Source: Deltaproteobacteria bacterium
GTDB lineage: Bacteria; Desulfobacterota; Desulfobacteria; Desulfobacterales; SpSt-501
Direction: 5' to 3'
DNA length: 39,325 bases
Assembly: GCA_016219005.1 (NCBI GenBank)
Contig: JACRCN010000076.1
Span: 1-39,325 of the forward strand
Under the pieces are notes generated by a model. That model was not told where the DNA came from. It did not search any database and was given only the letters and a program-made list of their open reading frames with translations. A program made the translations under genes and the position numbers. Positions 18,357-27,631 of the stretch are shown one piece after another (the stretch's first letter is position 1; every line of letters begins with the position of its first letter).

Positions 18357-19360
18357 GCGCAAGCCTGCTCGCCATCGAGGACCTCTCGGTCAGCTTTCAC
18401 ACCCCGGAAGGGGTTGCCCGCGCGGTGGACGGGGTGAGCTTCGGGCTCGACCGCGGCGATAGCGTGGGGATCGTCGGGGAGTCGGGCTGCGGCAAAAGCG
18501 TCACGTCTTTGAGCATATTAAGGCTGATCCCCTCCCCGCCGGGTGTAATCGAGTCCGGCCGCATCCGGTTCGAGGATCGCAACCTTCTGGAACTGGACCC
18601 CGAGGACATGCGAAAAATCCGGGGACGGGACATCTCCATGATTTTCCAGGAACCCATGACCTCTCTCAACCCGGTGCTGCCCATCGGCCGCCAGGTGGCT
18701 GAACCGCTGATGATCCACAAAGGCTTGACCACGGCCCAGGCCCTGGCGGAAGCCGCACAGTGGCTGGACCGGGTGAAGATACCGGCGGTCCGCAAACGAC
18801 TGGGCGACTACCCCCACCAGCTGTCGGGCGGAATGCGGCAGCGCGTCATGATCGCCATGGCCATGGTCTGCGGCCCCACGCTTCTGATCGCCGACGAGCC
18901 GACGACAGCGCTCGATGTCACCATCCAGGCGCAGATCCTTAGCCTGATGGTGGGCTTGAAGGAAGAATCCGGCATGGCGCTGCTTCTGATCACCCACAAC
19001 CTGGGTGTAGTGGCCCAAATGGCCTCACGCGTGGTGGTCATGTATGCCGGACAGGTGGTGGAGGAGGCCGCGGTGGCGGACCTGTTCGAACGGCCGTTCC
19101 ACCCCTACACTCACGGCCTGCTGAGGTCCATGCCGCGTCTTGGGGGCCGGGGCGGAGGCCGCACCGAACGTCTCCGGGAAATACCCGGTATCGTGCCGGC
19201 GATCACCGAGACCCTCCCGGGGTGCCGGTTTGCCGAACGCTGTCCGCATGTGTTCGATCTCTGCCGGCAGAATCCGCCGGGCCTGTTCGCGATCCGGGAG
19301 GGGCAGCGCGCCCGATGCTTTCTGAAGGATTATCCGGAACGGAGGCGCAACGATGCCTGA
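18353..19360 (+). CDS. dppD: Peptide ABC transporter ATP-binding protein DppD
   Basis: A 335-residue ATPase of the peptide importer. Walker A is GESGCGKS, the signature [15 protein letters not shown] and Walker [15 protein letters not shown], with the switch His in LLITHNLG. The C-terminal Cys-rich segment [14 protein letters not shown] is typical of the oligopeptide/nickel subfamily and resembles an iron-sulfur or metal site. The ATG overlaps the M20 stop (ATGA at 18353-18356). The downstream dppF start lies inside its 3' end. Confidence 0.94.
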   Translation: MSASLLAIEDLSVSFHTPEGVARAVDGVSFGLDRGDSVGIVGESGCGKSVTSLSILRLIPSPPGVIESGRIRFEDRNLLELDPEDMRKIRGRDISMIFQEPMTSLNPVLPIGRQVAEPLMIHKGLTTAQALAEAAQWLDRVKIPAVRKRLGDYPHQLSGGMRQRVMIAMAMVCGPTLLIADEPTTALDVTIQAQILSLMVGLKEESGMALLLITHNLGVVAQMASRVVVMYAGQVVEEAAVADLFERPFHPYTHGLLRSMPRLGGRGGGRTERLREIPGIVPAITETLPGCRFAERCPHVFDLCRQNPPGLFAIREGQRARCFLKDYPERRRNDA

Positions 19361-20390
19361 GGCGCCGCTGCTTCATCTGACCGACGTGGTCAAGCACTTC
19401 CCGCTGGGCGGCGGAGTTTTCACCAAACCCACGGCCTGGGTGAAAGCGGTCTGCGGTGTGTCGTTCACGGTGCAACGCGGCGAAAGCTTCGGGCTGGTCG
19501 GCGAGTCCGGCTGCGGCAAGACCACCATCGGCCGCATGATCCTGCGCCTGATCGAGCCCAGCGGCGGGCGCATCGAGTTCGACGGCCAGGACATGGCGGC
19601 CCTGAGCCGCAAGGACCTGGGACGTCTGCGCCGCCGCATGCAGACCATCTTCCAGGACCCCTACTCCAGTCTGGATCCGCGCATGCCGGTCGAGCAGATC
19701 ATCACCGAACCGCTGCGGACCGGTCCGCGTCCACCCCGCGCCGAGCGGCGTGAAACGGCCAAGGCCCTCCTGGACAAGGTCGGTCTGCGCGAAGCGGACC
19801 TGGACAAATACCCTCATGAATTTTCCGGCGGCCAACGCCAGCGCATCGGCATCGCCCGCGCCTTGTGCGTCAGGCCGGAGTTGATCGTGGCGGACGAACC
19901 CGTGAGCGCTCTCGACGTGTCGATCCAGGCCCAGATCATCAACCTCCTCGCCGACCTGCGAGAGGAGTTTCGGCTTTCGTATGTGTTCATCTCCCACGAC
20001 CTGAGTGTCGTCGAGCACATCTGCAGCCGCATCGCGGTGATGTACCTGGGGTCGATCGTCGAACTGGCCCCGACGGAGAGCTTCAGCCGCGCGCCCCGCC
20101 ATCCGTACACGTCCGCCCTGCTCTCGGCGGTGCCACTGCCGGACCCTCATCGCAAAACCGGACGGTTCGCCATGGAGGGGGATGTGCCCAGCCCGATCGA
20201 CCCTCCGGCGGGCTGCGCCTTCCATCCGCGCTGCCGCTACGCTTTCGGACGCTGCCGCGTGGAAAAACCGGTATTGGCTCCCGCGACCCCGGCTCACTCG
20301 GTGGCCTGCTGGCTGAATGATGGCAGAGGACAATGCGAAACAGAGCGCAATGGGCATCGCGCACCGGCAAAAGCGGAGGCGCCTGATTGA
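19353..20390 (+). CDS. dppF: Peptide ABC transporter ATP-binding protein DppF
   Basis: The second ATPase of the peptide importer, 345 residues. It shows Walker A GESGCGKT, the FQDPYSSLDPRMPV segment diagnostic of DppF/OppF, signature FSGGQRQRIGIARAL and Walker B LIVADEPVSALDVS. The Cys-rich tail (CAFHPRCRYAFGRC) is present. It starts 8 bp inside dppD with GGAGGCG upstream. It closes the transporter; panB follows 107 bp later. Confidence 0.94.
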   Translation: MPEAPLLHLTDVVKHFPLGGGVFTKPTAWVKAVCGVSFTVQRGESFGLVGESGCGKTTIGRMILRLIEPSGGRIEFDGQDMAALSRKDLGRLRRRMQTIFQDPYSSLDPRMPVEQIITEPLRTGPRPPRAERRETAKALLDKVGLREADLDKYPHEFSGGQRQRIGIARALCVRPELIVADEPVSALDVSIQAQIINLLADLREEFRLSYVFISHDLSVVEHICSRIAVMYLGSIVELAPTESFSRAPRHPYTSALLSAVPLPDPHRKTGRFAMEGDVPSPIDPPAGCAFHPRCRYAFGRCRVEKPVLAPATPAHSVACWLNDGRGQCETERNGHRAPAKAEAPD

Positions 20391-20497
20391 CTTTTCGGGC
20401 CCGATGCCCTATGCGCTCTTTCCGATGCCCACGGCTCAACATGGAAATGGAATCATGCAAACAACATTCTGAACACCTGCGAAGGGAGAGCAATGCA

Positions 20498-21349
20498 ATG
20501 AGCAGACCCAAAATCAGCATCTTGGACATTCAGAAGGCCAAGGAAGAAAAGCGCAAACTCGTGATGATGACGGCTTACGATTACCCCTTCGGGCTGATGG
20601 CCGACGAGGCCGAGGTGGACATCGTCCTGGTGGGCGACTCGCTCGGCATGGTCGTCATGGGCCTGGCGGGAACGGTGCCCGTCACTATGGAGAACATGAT
20701 CCATCACACCCAGGCGGTCATGCGCGGCTGCAAGACCGCTCTCGTGGTGGGGGACATGCCGTTTATGAGCTACAACACCTCGATCCGGGAGGCCATCACC
20801 AATGCCGGCCGCCTGATGAAGGAAGGCGGCTGCGACGTGGTTAAGCTGGAGGGGGGCACCTACTTCGCCCCGACCGTCGAAGCCATCGTCAAAGCCGGGA
20901 TACCGGTCCAGGGGCACATCGGCCTGACCCCTCAGACGGCCAGCGCTCTGGGCGGTTTCAAGATGCAGGGCAAGGACGCCTCCGCGGCCAAGCAGATCAT
21001 CGATGATGCTCAGGCCCTTGAAGATGCCGGGGCGTTTTCGATCATCCTGGAGGCCGTGCCCGCACCCCTCGGAAAACTGGTGGCCGCATCGGTCAAGATC
21101 CCGGTCATCGGCATCGGTGCAGGCCCGGACGTGGACGGCCAAGTGCTGGTGACCCACGACATGGTCGGCCTTTTCGACAAGTTCGTGCCCAAGTTCGTCA
21201 AGCAGTACACGAAAATCCGGCCGGTCATTCTGGATGCCCTGAGGGCCTACAAGCAGGAGGTGCTGGAAGTGAAGTTTCCGGCGGCCGAGCACTCCTTCAA
21301 GATGCCCGACGAGACCCTGAAGCAGCTGAAGAAAATGGTAGAAAAATAA
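20498..21349 (+). CDS. panB: 3-methyl-2-oxobutanoate hydroxymethyltransferase (ketopantoate hydroxymethyltransferase)
   Basis: PanB transfers a hydroxymethyl group from methylene-tetrahydrofolate to 2-oxoisovalerate, the first step of pantoate and so of coenzyme A synthesis. Family motifs are MMTAYDYPFGLMADEAEVD, VGDSLGMVV (metal and substrate site), LVVGDMPFMSY, VKLEGG, the HIGLTPQ loop and a GIGAGPDVDGQVLV segment near the C-terminus. ATG at 20498 with GAAGGGAG upstream gives 283 residues, the usual size; the upstream open frame overlaps dppF and is not credible. No panC, panD or panE is beside it. Its place at the end of a peptide-uptake operon is unusual. A terminator follows at once. Confidence 0.93.
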   Translation: MSRPKISILDIQKAKEEKRKLVMMTAYDYPFGLMADEAEVDIVLVGDSLGMVVMGLAGTVPVTMENMIHHTQAVMRGCKTALVVGDMPFMSYNTSIREAITNAGRLMKEGGCDVVKLEGGTYFAPTVEAIVKAGIPVQGHIGLTPQTASALGGFKMQGKDASAAKQIIDDAQALEDAGAFSIILEAVPAPLGKLVAASVKIPVIGIGAGPDVDGQVLVTHDMVGLFDKFVPKFVKQYTKIRPVILDALRAYKQEVLEVKFPAAEHSFKMPDETLKQLKKMVEK

Positions 21350-21446
21350 AGAAAAGGCCGGCGCGTCAACCGGCCCGCCGGGAAAAGGGGTATTGCTTCG
21401 GCTTCAGGCCATGCATCAGACGCACCCCGAAGCCGGTCTTTTCTTT
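21348..21446. terminator. Shared terminator between convergent panB and the M16C protease gene
   Basis: AAAGAAAAGGCCGGC (21348-21362) is complementary to GCCGGTCTTTTCTTT (21432-21446) with one G-U mismatch. A nested hairpin GGCCGG...CCGGCC lies at 21355-21374. A-rich sequence precedes and T-rich sequence follows, so the structure can stop transcription from both sides. The stop codon of the protease gene lies in its right arm. Confidence 0.6.
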
Positions 21447-24420
21447 ATATTTTGAATATCTCTAACGGCTCTGTCAGCTTGGTGTTGGCTTCCCGGAGCG
21501 ACTCCTCGCTGCCGACCACCGCCACCGAGCAATCCGATAGCCCCGTGCCGAAGGTGCGTTCAGCCACCTGAAGCACCTCGGCGCGGGTCAGGCCGATCAG
21601 TCGCCGCTTGAAGCGGCGGCGCAGCTCATCCGACAGGCCGACGATCTCCCGGTAGAAGGCCTTGCGTGCGGCCGGCCCCGGGGGATCGGGCTTGTCGATT
21701 TCCGCGCAGACCTGCAGGACGGCCTCCTTCACATCCGTGTCATCGAACTTTCCGGAGCCGATGAAGTCGCCCGCCCCTTGAAACGCATCGAGCGTTGCGG
21801 CGATGCGGGGATCGCGGTAAGAGGCGAGGCTGAAGACCCCGTCCTCGGAGTTGTACACCGCAAATCCGCCGTAGGCCCCGCCCTTTTCACGGATTTCGCG
21901 GTGCAGGTACAGCGAGCGCAGCATCTTGGCGATCACCGCCAGGGCCGGCGAATCCGCGTGCTCCAGGCGCACGGCGGGAAAGGCCGCCGCGACGAAGTTG
22001 ACCGCCGTGGCCGTGCTCCATCCCTCCCGGATCTTGGCCCCGGCCACCGGCGCCGACGGGTGCGTGAAACCGGCGCCGGTCGCATTGGAGAGGGCCGCCG
22101 TGAGGCCCGCGACGCGCGGCCGGGCAGCGGATAGGGCGGCCGTCTCGCCGATGACAGCCATCCGGAAATTGGCACGGCTGAACACCCGCTGGCCGATGTC
22201 GTCAAGTCGGCCCCCCACCTCGGTCAAGCGCTCTTCGGAGAGGTCCTCGGTCAGGCGTTTCACCGCCAGCAGCTGGTGAACCCCGCTCCAGGCTTCGCTC
22301 AGGGCGCTGGCAGCCGAAAAATGACGCGCGGCCAGCGACATGGCCAGCCGGTGGCCGTTGTGGACCACGGCGGATTCCAGGCCGGACCGGTATTCGAGCA
22401 GCAGGTTCTTCAAACGGCCCCGATCGGAAAAATCGTAGCGTCCCAAGAGCTCCGCCAGAACATCCGCCATCGGGTCCAGGTTGCGCCGCAGGCTCTTTGC
22501 GTTCAGGGCAACGAAGGGGATGCAGCCGCCTGCACCGCCGAAGCCGGTGCGGGGTTGGATGGCGAGCCCGACCCCGCCCGTGACCGCATCGATGCGCCGC
22601 GCCATCTCGCTATAATCCCGAAGCGTAGTCCCAATCCTGGAAAAGGCGTGACAAAAGAAGGGCGCCAGGCCGCTCAGCTCGGGGGGCAGATTGCCGCTTC
22701 CGGCGGCCACAGCGATGTAGACGATGCCGGACGTGGCCTGGTCGTAGTACACCACCCGGCCGCCTGTTTCCGCCGCGTGGGCGGAAACGACCGGCACATC
22801 CGGCGGGATGTCCTGCCGCTCCAGGGTCGGCAGACAGGTGACATTCTCCTCGGACTCCTGCAGCCGGCGCAGCGCATCGGCATCCCGTCTCAGTGTCGCA
22901 AGATCAGCCGGCGTCAGGCCCTGCCGCGTGCGCTGCAGATCCTGCCGCACCCGCGCCTCCTCCCGCTCGGCCATCTCCGGATCGGGCGAAAGGGTCAGCC
23001 GCAGCCGGTGGGGGTTTGCGAGCAGATAGCGCCGCAGCTGACGCTCGAAGTAGCCCCCCTGCTCGACCTGCCGGCGGATGTCGGCCAGGTCGGCGTCGAA
23101 CTTCAGCACCCGCAGCGGGTCGCCGTCGTGGATCCACGTTCCGGTCAGCCCCAGCAGCAGCTTGATCCCGTAGGGATAGGGGCTATTGGTGACCTCCCGG
23201 CGCTGGAACTCGAGTTGGTGGATGGCCGACTCGATCAGCTCCGGGTCGACGCCGCGGTCGGCCAGGCCCGTGAGCACGTCGACCATGATGGTCTCGATGC
23301 GCTCGGCAGACGCCAGCGCCACGTCCTTCAGTCCGGCGGCGAACAGCGTGTCGCGGTTTTCGGCGTCGTAGCCGCTGCCGTCGCTGAGGGCGGTGCCGAG
23401 GCCCGAGTCGATCAAGGCCTTGCGCAGCGGTGAGGCGGCGTTGCCCAGCAGGATCTGCTCGAGCAGCGACAGTGCCAGCACTTCACGGGTGTCGCGGATG
23501 TCCGTCGTGAGCCAGGCGAGGCTCACCTGGTGCTTTCGGGTCGCATCCTCCCCCCGCGCAAACGGGTACAGGCAGCTTGCCGTGCGCGGCGAGGCCCAGC
23601 GTGGCTGCGGCGGCACCCCGGTCGCCGGGTCGATGGCGTGAAAACGACATAGGACGTTGCGCCCGATGATCTCCAGGTGCCCGCTCAGGGGGAGGTCGCC
23701 GTAGGTGTAAAAAAAGGCGTTGCTCGGGTGGTAGTGCCGGCGGTGGAACTCCTTGAGCTGCGAGTAGGTCAGCGCAGGAATCGCGGCCGGGTCCCCGCCG
23801 GAATTGTTGGCGTAAGTGGTGTCCGGATAGAGTGCTTTCATCATCGAGCGTACCATGACCTGATCCGGTGCGGACATCGCCCCCTTCATCTCATTGTAGA
23901 CCACCCCCTTGTACACCAGCGGCGAAGCCTCCGGGTCGTCTCCGTCGAGCTCCAGGCGGTGGCCCTCCTGCTTGAAGCTGACTTCCTCCAGGCGCGGGAA
24001 AAATGCGGCATCCAGGTACACGTCCAACAGGTTGTAGAAGTCTTTGCGGTTCTGGGTGGAGAACGGATACATGGTCCAGTCGGAGGCCGTGAAGGCATTC
24101 ATGAACGTGTTCAGACTGCGCTTGAGCATGGAGAAGAAGGGGTCTCGCACCGGGAAGCGCTCCGAGCCGCACAGCACGGTATGCTCGAGGATGTGGGCCA
24201 CCCCGGTGGAATCATGGGGCACCGTGCGGAAGATGACGCCGAAGGCATTCTCCGGGTCGGACCGGCTGACATGCAGGTGCTTCGCGCCCGTGGCGGGGTG
24301 GTCCAACTCGTAGCAGACGGAATTGATTTCGGGCAGGCGCTCGACCCGCCGCACGCGATAGCCGTGGATTTCGTCGCCGGCCTGCAGGCCGGGGTTGCTG
24401 GCGTCAGAGAACGGATTCAT
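21445..24420 (-). CDS. M16C metalloprotease (presequence protease PreP-like, insulinase family)
   Basis: A large peptidase of 991 residues, matching the PreP family, which degrades free peptides inside a closed two-bowl chamber. The inverted zinc motif HILEH is at residues 76-80 (His76, Glu79, His80), and the distal zinc Glu lies in GVVYNEMKGAMS. Motifs DSTGVAHILEHTVLCGS and SLNTFMNAFTASDWTMYPF are diagnostic. The M16C-associated domain spans about residues 450-720, and the C-terminal inactive M16 domain holds EKGGAYGGFAVY. No signal peptide is seen, so it is probably cytoplasmic. ATG at 24420 with AAGGGG upstream is preferred over the longer frame reaching 24630. It fits beside peptide uptake but is not in that operon. 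Confidence 0.92.
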   Translation of the reverse strand: MNPFSDASNPGLQAGDEIHGYRVRRVERLPEINSVCYELDHPATGAKHLHVSRSDPENAFGVIFRTVPHDSTGVAHILEHTVLCGSERFPVRDPFFSMLKRSLNTFMNAFTASDWTMYPFSTQNRKDFYNLLDVYLDAAFFPRLEEVSFKQEGHRLELDGDDPEASPLVYKGVVYNEMKGAMSAPDQVMVRSMMKALYPDTTYANNSGGDPAAIPALTYSQLKEFHRRHYHPSNAFFYTYGDLPLSGHLEIIGRNVLCRFHAIDPATGVPPQPRWASPRTASCLYPFARGEDATRKHQVSLAWLTTDIRDTREVLALSLLEQILLGNAASPLRKALIDSGLGTALSDGSGYDAENRDTLFAAGLKDVALASAERIETIMVDVLTGLADRGVDPELIESAIHQLEFQRREVTNSPYPYGIKLLLGLTGTWIHDGDPLRVLKFDADLADIRRQVEQGGYFERQLRRYLLANPHRLRLTLSPDPEMAEREEARVRQDLQRTRQGLTPADLATLRRDADALRRLQESEENVTCLPTLERQDIPPDVPVVSAHAAETGGRVVYYDQATSGIVYIAVAAGSGNLPPELSGLAPFFCHAFSRIGTTLRDYSEMARRIDAVTGGVGLAIQPRTGFGGAGGCIPFVALNAKSLRRNLDPMADVLAELLGRYDFSDRGRLKNLLLEYRSGLESAVVHNGHRLAMSLAARHFSAASALSEAWSGVHQLLAVKRLTEDLSEERLTEVGGRLDDIGQRVFSRANFRMAVIGETAALSAARPRVAGLTAALSNATGAGFTHPSAPVAGAKIREGWSTATAVNFVAAAFPAVRLEHADSPALAVIAKMLRSLYLHREIREKGGAYGGFAVYNSEDGVFSLASYRDPRIAATLDAFQGAGDFIGSGKFDDTDVKEAVLQVCAEIDKPDPPGPAARKAFYREIVGLSDELRRRFKRRLIGLTRAEVLQVAERTFGTGLSDCSVAVVGSEESLREANTKLTEPLEIFKI

Positions 24421-24660
24421 GCAAGACCCCTTGGATGCGGATGGCCTCCGGCCGCAATCGCGGGCGTGGCGGATGACCAGGGCAGCGGTGCGTGAGCGGC
24501 GGATGCCAAGCGAGGCGGGAAGGCGGGGGGCCGCCGGGCAGGAGGACAGGGCGGGTGTTGAAACTGCTTTCTCGCCGCCCGGCGTCCCAGCCGCAAATTT
24601 TCGGCCCGCATCACACCCGGCGGCGAGCACGGTTCGCCCGCCGCCGGATAAGTGGTGCGG

Positions 24661-25032
24661 TCAGCCAATAGCGATGTAGACGCCCCGACTGTGCCGCTTG
24701 ATCTTGCCGAGCTTGTTCAGCCGAAAAATGATGTTGCGGATCTTCTTGTCGGCGAAACCGGTCTTCGTCTGGATGTCTGCGAACTTCAGACCCTGCTTGG
24801 AGCGCTTGATGGTCTCCAGAACGGCATCGGCCGCCGGCACCCCTTTGCCGCGACGCACACCTCTCCCGCGGCCGGCCGGGGACGCCGCCGGGACGGCGGC
24901 AATCAGGCTTTCCAGCCGGTCCAGGCGGGCCAACAGTTTTTCGACGTCCCGCTTGGTGGGGATTTCATAGGTGTGCAAGAAGAACTTGACCATGGCATCA
25001 AAGCTGATCGATTTGCCTTTTTTTCTAGCCAT
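24661..25032 (-). CDS. Small winged-helix DNA-binding protein
   Basis: A 123-residue protein with three parts: a conserved N-terminal segment (residues 1-48, KSISFDAMVKFFLHTYEIPT then a short predicted coiled coil), a basic Gly/Arg linker (about residues 49-62), and a C-terminal winged-helix fold (about 64-123: VLETIKRSKQGLKFADIQ, KKIRNIIFRLNKLGKI and a wing with SRGVYIA). The wHTH part resembles those that sense or bind DNA in small regulators of Desulfobacterota. The function is unknown. A strong GGAGGAG site precedes the ATG. It is 240 bp from the protease start with nothing evident in between. Confidence 0.75.
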   Translation of the reverse strand: MARKKGKSISFDAMVKFFLHTYEIPTKRDVEKLLARLDRLESLIAAVPAASPAGRGRGVRRGKGVPAADAVLETIKRSKQGLKFADIQTKTGFADKKIRNIIFRLNKLGKIKRHSRGVYIAIG

Positions 25033-25177
25033 ACGTTTACTCCTCCGGTAGGGATGACGATGAATTAAAGTAAATTGGAAGGCACGCTAAATGATCGGCG
25101 AGAAAAAGTCAAGCAATACCCGACATGCAATATCTAGCAAGGTGCTGGAAAACGCCCCCAAGCCGGGATCCCGCGTG

Positions 25178-25239
25178 GCGCGGCGTTTTGGAAATGTTTA
25201 CCGATCGGCGAGCCGGCGACGCTTTCCCAAACGCCGCGC
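25178..25239. repeat. Long inverted repeat in the wHTH/rsmA divergent gap
   Basis: Arms at 25178-25194 and 25223-25239 pair over 17 bp with one mismatch (GCGCGGCGTTTTGGAAA against TTTCCCAAACGCCGCGC), around a 28-nt loop. Further out, partial CCGGG/CCCGGG pairing continues. It lies between the divergent wHTH and rsmA genes. No gene is supported in 25033-25341; the element could be a structured leader, a protein-binding site or a degraded repeat. Confidence 0.5.
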
Positions 25240-25341
25240 GCCCGGGCTGACGGCTCGAAGCTTGTGTTTCAACACCCGTATCGATGGGGAGCGAAAGAAG
25301 AGAATTGATCGCCGGCCGGATTCCTGTTAAGTGAAGACATC

Positions 25342-26184
25342 ATGACTTCACCCCGAGCATTGCTGACCGCCCACCGGCTGCGCCCGCAGCGGCATTTGGG
25401 GCAGAACTTCCTGTCGCAGCCCTCGGTTGCGGAAAGGATCGTCGCGCAGGCCGGCGTGTCGCCGGAGGAGGTGGTCCTGGAGATCGGCGCGGGGCTGGGT
25501 GCCCTGACCATCCCGCTGGCGCGCGCCGCCCGCGGCGTCATCGCGATCGAGCGGGATCGAAACCTCGTTCCGCTGCTGCGGGCCGAATTGCTCGCCGCCG
25601 GCATTCGGAATGTCACGATCATCGAAACGGACGCGCTCGCGCTGGACCTCCCGGAACTGGCCCGGGAGGCCGGCCGGCCGCTGACCGTGTTCGGCAACCT
25701 GCCCTACAATATCTCCTCCCAGATCGTGATCAAGCTGATCGAGTCGCGCCAGCAAGTCTCCCGTGCGGTCCTCATGTTCCAGAAGGAACTGGCGCAGCGG
25801 CTGTCGGCCGGCCCCGGAGGCCGGGATTACGGCCGGATCACCGCCATGCTGACCTACTGCGCCTCGGTGAGGCATCTCACCGCCGTGAACGCCCACAACT
25901 TTTTCCCACCGCCGAAAGTGGACTCGCAGGTTCTCGAGATCTCCTTCACAGCTCCCCGGCCGTATCCGCCTCACGACGAGGCGCACCTGTTCCGCCTGAT
26001 CGCGGCCGCCTTCGGCAAGCGCCGGAAGACCCTGAAAAACGCCCTGTCCGCATCGGGCCTCCATCTTCCCCCCGCCGCGGCCGCCGAGGCGCTCGCCCGG
26101 GCCGGCATCGACCCGACGCGGCGCGCGGAGACGCTTACTGCAGAGGAATTCGTGGCTTTAGAAATCAACCTGCGCTACCTCTAG
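25342..26184 (+). CDS. rsmA: 16S rRNA (adenine(1518)-N(6)/adenine(1519)-N(6))-dimethyltransferase RsmA (KsgA)
   Basis: A 280-residue S-adenosylmethionine-dependent enzyme that dimethylates two adjacent adenines near the 3' end of 16S rRNA late in 30S assembly. The LGQNFL start, the SAM-binding loop VLEIGAGLGALT, acidic EIETDALALD region and catalytic NLPYNISSQ motif are all present. The C-terminal helical domain contains FGKRRKTLKNAL. The ATG at 25342 lacks a strong ribosome site (GTGAAG only), but it is the usual N-terminus. It converges on the GAPDH gene; the gap 26185-26328 shows no clear terminator. Confidence 0.95.
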   Translation: MTSPRALLTAHRLRPQRHLGQNFLSQPSVAERIVAQAGVSPEEVVLEIGAGLGALTIPLARAARGVIAIERDRNLVPLLRAELLAAGIRNVTIIETDALALDLPELAREAGRPLTVFGNLPYNISSQIVIKLIESRQQVSRAVLMFQKELAQRLSAGPGGRDYGRITAMLTYCASVRHLTAVNAHNFFPPPKVDSQVLEISFTAPRPYPPHDEAHLFRLIAAAFGKRRKTLKNALSASGLHLPPAAAAEALARAGIDPTRRAETLTAEEFVALEINLRYL

Positions 26185-26328
26185 CGGCATGTTGCAAAAC
26201 AAGCATCGGACCGTCAGCTCAGGCGTGCGGCGTGTTGTGATGCGCCGCTTATTGTACGAAACGTGAGCATCCGCAAAAGCCGCGGCCGCGCCGGGCCACG
26301 GCATCCGGGGCGGTTATGCAGCACCCTG

Positions 26329-27582
26329 CTAAAGCGTTTCCGCGATCGACACTGTCCGGTCCCCCAGCATATGGACGTAGCTGCCGTTTTCGTTGTCGTA
26401 CCACCCGTAGATCACCGCCTGGGTTACGGGGATGCGGATCACCTGGGTCTTCATCGACGCGAGCAGGCCTGCGTCCAGGCCGGGCACCTTCGCCAAGTCG
26501 ATGCAGGCCTCCGCCGTCCGGGTGTGGGTTTCGTGGCCTTCGATGATGGCGGCCGCGCGGGGCATGCCGATGATGTCCGCCGACACGTTCTGGTCCTCCG
26601 TGTAAATCAGGTAACCTTCCGGGCTGTCGCCCGCGGCCTGGCGGTAGATGGCGTTGATCGCCGTCCGGTCGATGCGTCCGCCGGCGGGCTCCTCCTGCAG
26701 GTTGACCACCAGGATGATGAGCGACCCGGTGCTGGTGGGAATCCGCACCGACTCCGCGATGAAGGGGATGTCGTTCATTTCCGGGATAACCAGGCGCAGC
26801 GCATTGGCTGCACCGGTAGAGGTGAGGATGATGTTGTTCATGATGCTGCGGCTCTTGCGCAGGTCGGTCTTGCCGGCCTCCGGCAGTCGGTCGAGCACCT
26901 CCTGGGAGCTCGTGGCGGCATGCACGGTGGCCATGGACGCCGACAGGATGCGCTTGGCTCCGACGGCGTCGATGAGCGGCCGCATCATGTGGGCAAGACA
27001 AGTGGTGGTGCAGGAAGCGCAGGACACGATCCGGTGCCGCCGCGGGTCGTAGTCGTTGCCGTTGACTCCCATGACGGTCGTGATGATGTCCGTCGGCATG
27101 GGGGCCACTTTGTCCTTGACCTTGAAGGGGGCCGACACCACCACCTTCTCGGCGCCGGCAGCCAGGTGCCCGCGCGCTGAACCCTTGGGGGCATCCGGAC
27201 CGGCAGCGGGGTCCAGAAACTGGCCGCTCGTGTCCACCACCAGTCGGACGCCGTGCTCGGCCCACCCGATTTCGGCCGGGTTGCGCTTCTCGCGCAGAAA
27301 CCGGACAGGGACGCCGTCGATCCGCAGGCGGCCTTTATCCTCGTCGATGTCGGTGACGACGGAGCGGGCTTGATGGCCGTAGAGATAGCCATGCAACCAC
27401 CCATAGGTGGAATCGCGCTGGATGTAATGGGCAACATCCGACAGGGAGGTTCCTGCCTTGCGGCCGAGGTTGACCACGATCTCGTCGAAGGATTTTCGGG
27501 CCACGTGGTTCCAGAGCGTCAGCTTCCCGATGCGGCCGAGGCCGTTGATGCCCAGCTTAAATTTATAACCAGATGCCGCCAT
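26329..27582 (-). CDS. Divergent glyceraldehyde-3-phosphate dehydrogenase-like protein
   Basis: A 417-residue member of the GAPDH family, about 80 residues longer than usual. The Rossmann motif GINGLGRIGK is near the N-terminus. The catalytic Cys191 in SCASCTTTC and His221 in ATVHAATSS are kept, as is Arg280 in RIPT. Several usually fixed residues differ. The Asn after CTT is Thr194. The Lys of TGAAKA is Asn260. The Asp that selects NAD is replaced by Leu39, followed by Gly-Arg-Lys, which hints at NADP or another cofactor. The canonical SWYDNEWGYS is GWYDNENGSY. It may be a specialised dehydrogenase or a non-phosphorylating relative. AAGGAGG precedes the ATG, and it lies 49 bp downstream of the PPDK-like gene, probably in the same transcript. 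Confidence 0.82.
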   Translation of the reverse strand: MAASGYKFKLGINGLGRIGKLTLWNHVARKSFDEIVVNLGRKAGTSLSDVAHYIQRDSTYGWLHGYLYGHQARSVVTDIDEDKGRLRIDGVPVRFLREKRNPAEIGWAEHGVRLVVDTSGQFLDPAAGPDAPKGSARGHLAAGAEKVVVSAPFKVKDKVAPMPTDIITTVMGVNGNDYDPRRHRIVSCASCTTTCLAHMMRPLIDAVGAKRILSASMATVHAATSSQEVLDRLPEAGKTDLRKSRSIMNNIILTSTGAANALRLVIPEMNDIPFIAESVRIPTSTGSLIILVVNLQEEPAGGRIDRTAINAIYRQAAGDSPEGYLIYTEDQNVSADIIGMPRAAAIIEGHETHTRTAEACIDLAKVPGLDAGLLASMKTQVIRIPVTQAVIYGWYDNENGSYVHMLGDRTVSIAETL

Positions 27583-27631
27583 GATACGCCTCCTTTCGCG
27601 CGGCGTTGCCGCCAGGTGCCCGGGGGTGCCG

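Noticed and set aside
25091-25330. Plus-strand open frame of 79 codons upstream of rsmA
   Set aside because: Arg-rich, without a ribosome site or recognisable domain, and it spans the inverted repeat at 25178-25239.
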